Of a DNA stretch of 64,000 nucleotides, positions 60,014 to 64,000 are shown piece by piece. A program made the translations under genes and the position numbers. The DNA comes from Thermodesulfobacterium sp. TA1 (GTDB lineage Bacteria; Desulfobacterota; Thermodesulfobacteria; Thermodesulfobacteriales; Thermodesulfobacteriaceae). The notes beneath the pieces were generated by a model that was given only the letters and a program-made list of their open reading frames with translations, searched no databases and was not told where the DNA came from. The DNA lies in NCBI RefSeq assembly GCF_008630935.1, contig NZ_CP043908.1, positions 434,001 to 498,000 on the forward strand. Direction: 5' to 3'. Each line of letters starts with the position of its first letter. The first letter of the stretch is position 1.

Positions 60014-61338
60014 AGGATGACCTTTCTTTTGCTACCCTTTTAGAAGTTTTGCTTAAGGAAAAGGGTTATCAGGTGGAAACCTGTGAAGACCCTGAGGTTG
60101 CTTTGAAAAGGGTGGTTGATTTTAGTCCCGACCTTATCATTACTGACTTAAGGCTTCCTAAAATGAGCGGTATAGAGTTTATCGAAAGAGTAAAGGCACT
60201 TTTACCAGATACCCTTTTTTTGGTGATAACGGCTTATGCTACGGTAAGTTCAGCAGTAGAGGCTATGAAAAAAGGGGCGGTAGATTATATTACCAAACCC
60301 CTGGGGAGTCCTGAAGAGTTCTTAAGTTTAGTTCAAAACCTTTTATTCAAAAAATCTCAAAAGGAAACCTTCGAAGAAGAGCAGGAAGAACTTCCTCCTT
60401 TAGAAATACTTTTTTTAGATATAGAAGATGTATACGAAAAAGTGATAAAAGTGGCTCCTACCGATATTACCGTTACTTTATATGGTGAGACAGGCACCGG
60501 AAAATCTTTGATAGCCAGAGTAATCCATCGATTAAGCAAAAGACCAGGTAGGTTTGTAGAGGTAAACTGTGCAGCCATTCCCGAAACTTTGATAGAATCT
60601 GAACTTTTTGGGTATGAGAAAGGAGCTTTTACCGGGGCCTTAAAAACCAAACCAGGTAAAATAGAGACAGCTAAGGACGGAACGTTGTTTTTAGACGAAA
60701 TTTCTGAGATGAACCTTACGGTTCAGGCTAAGTTTTTAACCTTTTTGCAAAATAAAACCTTCGAAAGGTTAGGGGGTCTGGCTCCTATCAAGGCTAACGT
60801 CAGGTTTATCACTGCTACCAACCAAGATTTGGTAAAGTTGGTTAAAGAAGGTAAGTTTAGGGAGGACCTTTTTTTTAGAATAAACGTGTTTCCTATCGAG
60901 ATTAAACCTTTGAGAGAAAGAAAAGAGGCTATCTTGAAAATCGCTGAATATATTATCCAAAAGTTAGCTCAAAGGTTACAAAAAGACCCTTTACCCTTAA
61001 GCCAAAGGTTAAAGGAGTTTTTGTTAAACTATCCTTTCCCAGGTAATATAAGAGAACTTGAAAACCTATTAGAAAGAGCTTTTGTGATGGCAACAGGAAA
61101 AGAGATAGATTTAGACCAACCTGTTATTCCTTTAAACATAAACCACAAACCTTTAGTAGAAAAAGATATGTCTTCTAAAGAGGTAATAGACCTTAGGTCT
61201 TTAGAAAAAAACGCTATCATAGAGGCTTTAAAGAAAACAAAGGGTAACAAAAAGGAAGCAGCTAAACTTTTAGGTATTTCTTTAAGAACTCTTTATTATA
61301 AAATAAAAGAATACAACCTTAAAATCGAAGGAGAGTAA
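59983..61338 (+). CDS. Sigma-54-dependent response regulator, ZraR/NtrC-like
   Basis: A 451-residue activator. Receiver (about 1-120) with LEDD and phospho-acceptor Asp in LIITDLRLPKMSG; AAA+ domain with GETGTGKS, ELFGYEKGAFTGA (the sigma-54 contact loop) and GTLFLDEISEM; C-terminal Fis-type helix-turn-helix NKKEAAKLLGISLRTLYYKI. It should bind enhancer sites and activate sigma-54 promoters; a matching promoter with upstream repeats stands less than 400 bp beyond its stop, before the opposing small secreted protein gene. Confidence 0.95.
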   Translation: MVRNPKVFILEDDLSFATLLEVLLKEKGYQVETCEDPEVALKRVVDFSPDLIITDLRLPKMSGIEFIERVKALLPDTLFLVITAYATVSSAVEAMKKGAVDYITKPLGSPEEFLSLVQNLLFKKSQKETFEEEQEELPPLEILFLDIEDVYEKVIKVAPTDITVTLYGETGTGKSLIARVIHRLSKRPGRFVEVNCAAIPETLIESELFGYEKGAFTGALKTKPGKIETAKDGTLFLDEISEMNLTVQAKFLTFLQNKTFERLGGLAPIKANVRFITATNQDLVKLVKEGKFREDLFFRINVFPIEIKPLRERKEAILKIAEYIIQKLAQRLQKDPLPLSQRLKEFLLNYPFPGNIRELENLLERAFVMATGKEIDLDQPVIPLNINHKPLVEKDMSSKEVIDLRSLEKNAIIEALKKTKGNKKEAAKLLGISLRTLYYKIKEYNLKIEGE

Positions 61339-61342
61339 GTTT

Positions 61343-61699
61343 TTACCATCCGCAAAGTTTTCTAAAATTTAGACCTTTCCTTGGACCATAAGGTAGACCT
61401 TTCTCATATGCCTTTTTTTGGATTTCAACCCTAAGCCTTTGGATTTCCATTTCTTTTTGTAAAATAGCCTCCCAGTTAGGAGGATTTTGACCCCACAAAT
61501 TAAGCACTTCAGAAGAAAGTTGCCATTGTTTTTGCCATAAAGGTTGTATTTCTTGGCAAAATTCTTTAACCTTACTCGGATTAACATTAGGAGGATAATA
61601 TTTACCTCCTACCATACCTTCTTTTTTACCCCAAGATATTCCTGAAATTAACAATCCAAAAAGACTAATAAACCCAAAAACTTTAACTAAAGTTTTCAT
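61343..61699 (-). CDS. Small secreted ZraP/Spy-like protein
   Basis: A 118-residue exported protein: signal peptide about 1-24 (VFGFISLFGLLISGISWG), then a helical mature part with QPLWQKQWQLSSEVLNLW and EMEIQRLRVEIQKKAYEKG. It resembles the CpxP/Spy/ZraP group of periplasmic helical hairpin chaperones/metal sensors in size and charge, but the LTxxQ signature is not evident, so membership is inferred. It is the opposing neighbour of a ZraS/ZraR-like pair and has a sigma-54 promoter, as zraP does in enterobacteria. Confidence 0.65.
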   Translation of the reverse strand: MKTLVKVFGFISLFGLLISGISWGKKEGMVGGKYYPPNVNPSKVKEFCQEIQPLWQKQWQLSSEVLNLWGQNPPNWEAILQKEMEIQRLRVEIQKKAYEKGLPYGPRKGLNFRKLCGW

Positions 61700-61732
61700 A
61701 AATTACCTCCTCACTTAATCGGTTTACAATAT

Positions 61733-61748
61733 AGCAAAAAAAATGCCT
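61733..61748 (-). promoter_or_regulatory. Sigma-54 promoter of the small secreted protein
   Basis: On the minus strand AGGCATTTTTTTTGCT matches TGGCACnnnnnTTGCT at every key base: GG and GC have the exact spacing. The start codon at 61699 lies about 34 bases downstream, with GAGGAGGT in between. This is the only sigma-54 site I recognised near the operon. Confidence 0.7.
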
Positions 61749-61821
61749 AAAAATTATTTCCAAAAAATTTTATTAAAAGGTTGCGAAAAAAGAGATAGCT
61801 TAAATAAATACCAAACTTAAG

Positions 61822-61868
61822 TTTGCAAAAATTGCAAATTTTGTAAAGTTTTATAAAAATTACAAAAT
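61822..61868. promoter_or_regulatory. Inverted repeats upstream of the sigma-54 promoter (possible enhancer sites)
   Basis: TTTGCAA, AAA, TTGCAAA (61822-61838) is a perfect 7-bp inverted repeat. Next to it TTTGTAA (61840-61846) and TTACAAA (61860-61866) form another, wider pair. They lie about 75-130 bp upstream of the promoter, where NtrC-type activators bind. The AT-rich context makes chance repeats possible. Confidence 0.45.
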
Positions 61869-63209
61869 TTATTTTAAGGTTTGAAGGTAAATCCCTTTTA
61901 AGGAGTGTTTTCCTGCTTCCTCTATTTTGACTTTTACCAACCTCCCTTTAAGGTTAAGTCTTGGGGCTGAAAAGTTTACTATCACGTTGGTGGTGGTGCG
62001 TCCCATAAGTTTATCTTTAGACTTTGAGCTAAAACCTTCTACCAGCACATCTACTTCTTTTCCTACATATTCTTGATAGATTTCTTCAGTAATGGTTTTT
62101 TGTAATTTCTGAACCGCCTCAAGCCTTCTTTCTTTTTCCTCTTCAGGTACTTTATCTGTAAAGTTTTTAGCAGCCGTAAACGGACGGTCTGAATACTTAA
62201 AAGAAAAAATTTCATGGTATCTTACTATTTTTAGCATCTCTAAGGTTTCTTCAAAGTCTTCTTCTCGTTCTCCTGGAAAACCTACGATGATATCTGTGGT
62301 TAGAGCAATGTCAGGAATTAGTGCTTTAAGTTTAGCTACCTTTTCTAAATATTCTTCTTTAGTATATTTACGGTTCATCTTTTTTAACACTCTGTTTGAA
62401 CCTGCTTGGAGAGGAAGATGGAGATGATGACATATTTTAGGATTTTCAGCCATGGTTTTTATCAAACGGTCTGAAAGGTCTTTAGGATGACTGGTGGTAA
62501 ACCTTATCCTCCAAAGTCCTTCTATCTGTGAGATAAGGTTTAATAGTTCCGAAAAATCAGGATAACCTGTTTCTTTAAGGCCGTAAGAGTTTACGTTTTG
62601 TCCTAAAAGAGTTATCTCTCTTACCCCTAAATCTACCAACCTTTTTATTTCTTCGATAATTTCCTCTGGAGGTCTACTGGTTTCTCTTCCCCTTACATAA
62701 GGGACGATACAATAGGAGCAAAAGTTATCACATCCTTGCATGATGGTTACAAAAGCAGTAACTCTTTCCGGGTCCTTTATTAAACTTTCTTCTGGAAGGA
62801 CCAAAGGAGGTTTAAAATTTGGGTTTAATTCAGTTAATACTATAGGGTTAGGGTTTTTTGGGAGTTGTTCTAATACTTCTTTTATTCGATAAAAACTTTG
62901 GGTGCCAAGTGCAAAGTCTATATAAGGAAGTCTGACGAGCAAGTTCTCTCCTTCTTGTTGAGCCACACATCCCATAACCCCTATAAGAAGCTGAGGTTTT
63001 TTCTTTTTTAAGGATTTATATCTTCCTACTTCACTATAAACTTTATGTTGAGGTTTTTCTCTTACAGAGCAAGTATTTATTATGATAAGGTCTGCTTCTT
63101 CTGGATTGTCAGTAGGTATATATTCATCCTTTAAAAGAAAAAGCACTTTTTCCGTATCGTTTTCGTTCATTTGACAGCCGAAAGTTTTTACATAAACCCT
63201 TTTTTTCAT
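61869..63209 (-). CDS. miaB: tRNA-2-methylthio-N6-isopentenyladenosine synthase MiaB
   Basis: MiaB adds methylthio to A37 of tRNAs reading UNN codons. The 446-residue radical SAM enzyme has the N-terminal cluster Cys residues in VKTFGCQMNENDTEKV, INTCSVREKPQHKV and VMGCVAQ, the radical SAM motif GCDNFCSYCIVP (CxxxCxxC), TLLGQNVNSYG and a C-terminal TRAM domain starting near YVGKEVDVLVEGF. The QNVNSYG form is that of MiaB rather than RimO or MtaB. No miaA is in the window. Confidence 0.95.
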   Translation of the reverse strand: MKKRVYVKTFGCQMNENDTEKVLFLLKDEYIPTDNPEEADLIIINTCSVREKPQHKVYSEVGRYKSLKKKKPQLLIGVMGCVAQQEGENLLVRLPYIDFALGTQSFYRIKEVLEQLPKNPNPIVLTELNPNFKPPLVLPEESLIKDPERVTAFVTIMQGCDNFCSYCIVPYVRGRETSRPPEEIIEEIKRLVDLGVREITLLGQNVNSYGLKETGYPDFSELLNLISQIEGLWRIRFTTSHPKDLSDRLIKTMAENPKICHHLHLPLQAGSNRVLKKMNRKYTKEEYLEKVAKLKALIPDIALTTDIIVGFPGEREEDFEETLEMLKIVRYHEIFSFKYSDRPFTAAKNFTDKVPEEEKERRLEAVQKLQKTITEEIYQEYVGKEVDVLVEGFSSKSKDKLMGRTTTNVIVNFSAPRLNLKGRLVKVKIEEAGKHSLKGIYLQTLK

Positions 63210-63271
63210 AGCAAATTTAATTATAATTCAAAATTAGGGAATTTTAATATTTTTTTAAAAGGTTTTAGAAA

Positions 63272-64000
63272 ATGTTGATGGAAGAAATAACCTCTGTAGC
63301 CTTTGAAAAGGCTAAAAAAGAAGTAAAAACAGTTATTTTCCCTGTAGGTTCTGTGGAAGCTCACGGACCTCATCTACCTTTAGCTACTGACCTTTATACT
63401 ATCTATGAGGTCTGTAAAAAAGTATCTCAGAAAAAGAAGGTACTGATAGCCCCGCCTCTTTACTATGGGCTTTGTAGAAGTACCGGCTCTCTTCCGGGGA
63501 CAATCAGTCTTACAGGAGAAGTTCTGAAAAAATTGATGTTTAACCTTTTTCATCAGTTTTATCTTGCTGGTTTTAAAAACTTTATGGTTCTTTCTGGGCA
63601 TGCCGGGGGCACCCACAATGCCTATTTAATAGACGCAGCCGAGTCTTTTATATCAATAGTACCTTATTGCAATTTTTTTGTAGCAGATATTTTTCAGTTG
63701 CTTAAACCCTGTTTAAAAGAACTTGGTATCCCAGAAGAAGATTCTCATGCAGGAGAATGGGAAACTTCTCTTATGCTTTATTTAAGACCAGATTTAGTCA
63801 AAGAAGGAGGTTTTGAAGACTACCCTAAGTTTCCTAAGTTTAGAATAGTTTCGGACAAAGAAAAATATTGGAGTACTGGAATATGGGGTGATCCAAGAAA
63901 AGCTTCTTTAGAAAAGGGGAAACAGATGGTGGACTGGTTGGTACAATTTTTGATAAAAGAAATCGAAAAGATGGAACAGGAACTTGAGGAAAAATGCTTT
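63272..64000 (+). CDS. Creatininase-family amidohydrolase, cut by window end
   Basis: An open frame of 243 codons from ATG 63272 runs off the window; it has no stop inside. It reads VIFPVGSVEAHGPHLPLATD with the metal-binding Glu, His and Asp, PPLYYGLCRSTGSLPGTISL, NFMVLSGHAGGTHNAYLID and EEDSHAGEWETSLML, all creatininase-family marks. Members include creatininase, MftE peptidase and formamidopyrimidine hydrolases; the substrate cannot be named. Typical length is about 240-260, so it should end a few codons past the edge. Confidence 0.88.
   Translation, partial: MLMEEITSVAFEKAKKEVKTVIFPVGSVEAHGPHLPLATDLYTIYEVCKKVSQKKKVLIAPPLYYGLCRSTGSLPGTISLTGEVLKKLMFNLFHQFYLAGFKNFMVLSGHAGGTHNAYLIDAAESFISIVPYCNFFVADIFQLLKPCLKELGIPEEDSHAGEWETSLMLYLRPDLVKEGGFEDYPKFPKFRIVSDKEKYWSTGIWGDPRKASLEKGKQMVDWLVQFLIKEIEKMEQELEEKCF

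Overview
The window is an AT-rich, densely packed bacterial chromosome segment. Its short overlapping genes, Lys/Glu-rich proteins, AGGAGG ribosome sites, flagellar and c-di-GMP genes, paired MinD-type ATPases with ferredoxin inserts, NifX/DUF5320/Mrp proteins and Gram-negative division operon suggest a thermophilic anaerobe of the Thermodesulfobacteriota (Thermodesulfobacterium-like). This placement is inferred from gene content and protein style, not from a marker alignment.

Layout. 1-2374: end of a flagellar export operon (fliI, fliJ, a MotE-like protein). 2383-9687: four-gene c-di-GMP signalling operon on the minus strand (REC-HD-GYP, REC-FIST, sensor kinase with a possible globin-like head, CBS-PAS-GAF-GGDEF). 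9866-11371: PerR-like regulator, YkgJ-type Cys-cluster protein, queC. 11499-12265: decayed IS256-type element and an inactivated integrase remnant abutting tRNA-Pro(UGG). 12472-17736: iron-sulfur/MinD-type ATPase cluster with two Fur-family operators at its promoters. 17906-18592: second IS256-type relic with recognisable terminal repeats. 18803-26040: seven-gene operon with a FKBP-like/methyltransferase fusion, a phytoene-desaturase-like flavoprotein, a LytS/LytTR pair, an EAL protein and a class I photolyase. 26101-26244: third IS256-type relic. 26477-41024: dcw operon from mraZ to ftsZ. 41051-43032: ParB-like and Memo-like genes. 43029-49669: minus-strand run trpF, DUF2148, (IS110 insertion), hydroxyisobutyrate-dehydrogenase-like, ribE, ahcY, metK. 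49853-58651: alaS, an unknown, nth, lgt, then tyrA-like, recG and a glycosyltransferase on the minus strand. 58712-61748: ZraS/ZraR-like pair facing a small secreted protein with a sigma-54 promoter. 61869-63209: miaB. 63272-end: creatininase-family gene cut by the window edge.

Most notable points. (1) The intact IS110-family element carries, upstream of its transposase, two adjacent stem-loops clamped by the same 7-bp helix. Their internal-loop strands can be matched to the element ends and flanks in the order known for bridge RNAs, and the inferred target is the ribosome-binding site of the DUF2148 gene. (2) In the dcw operon the ftsI product keeps its membrane anchor and pedestal but lacks the transpeptidase domain, and ftsW is absent from its usual place between murD and murG. 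(3) The photolyase operon, with its own two-component system, sits between two transposase relics, so it looks imported. (4) rsmH appears to start at an ATT codon. (5) A ZraPSR-like circuit shows a close match to the sigma-54 promoter consensus with inverted repeats upstream.
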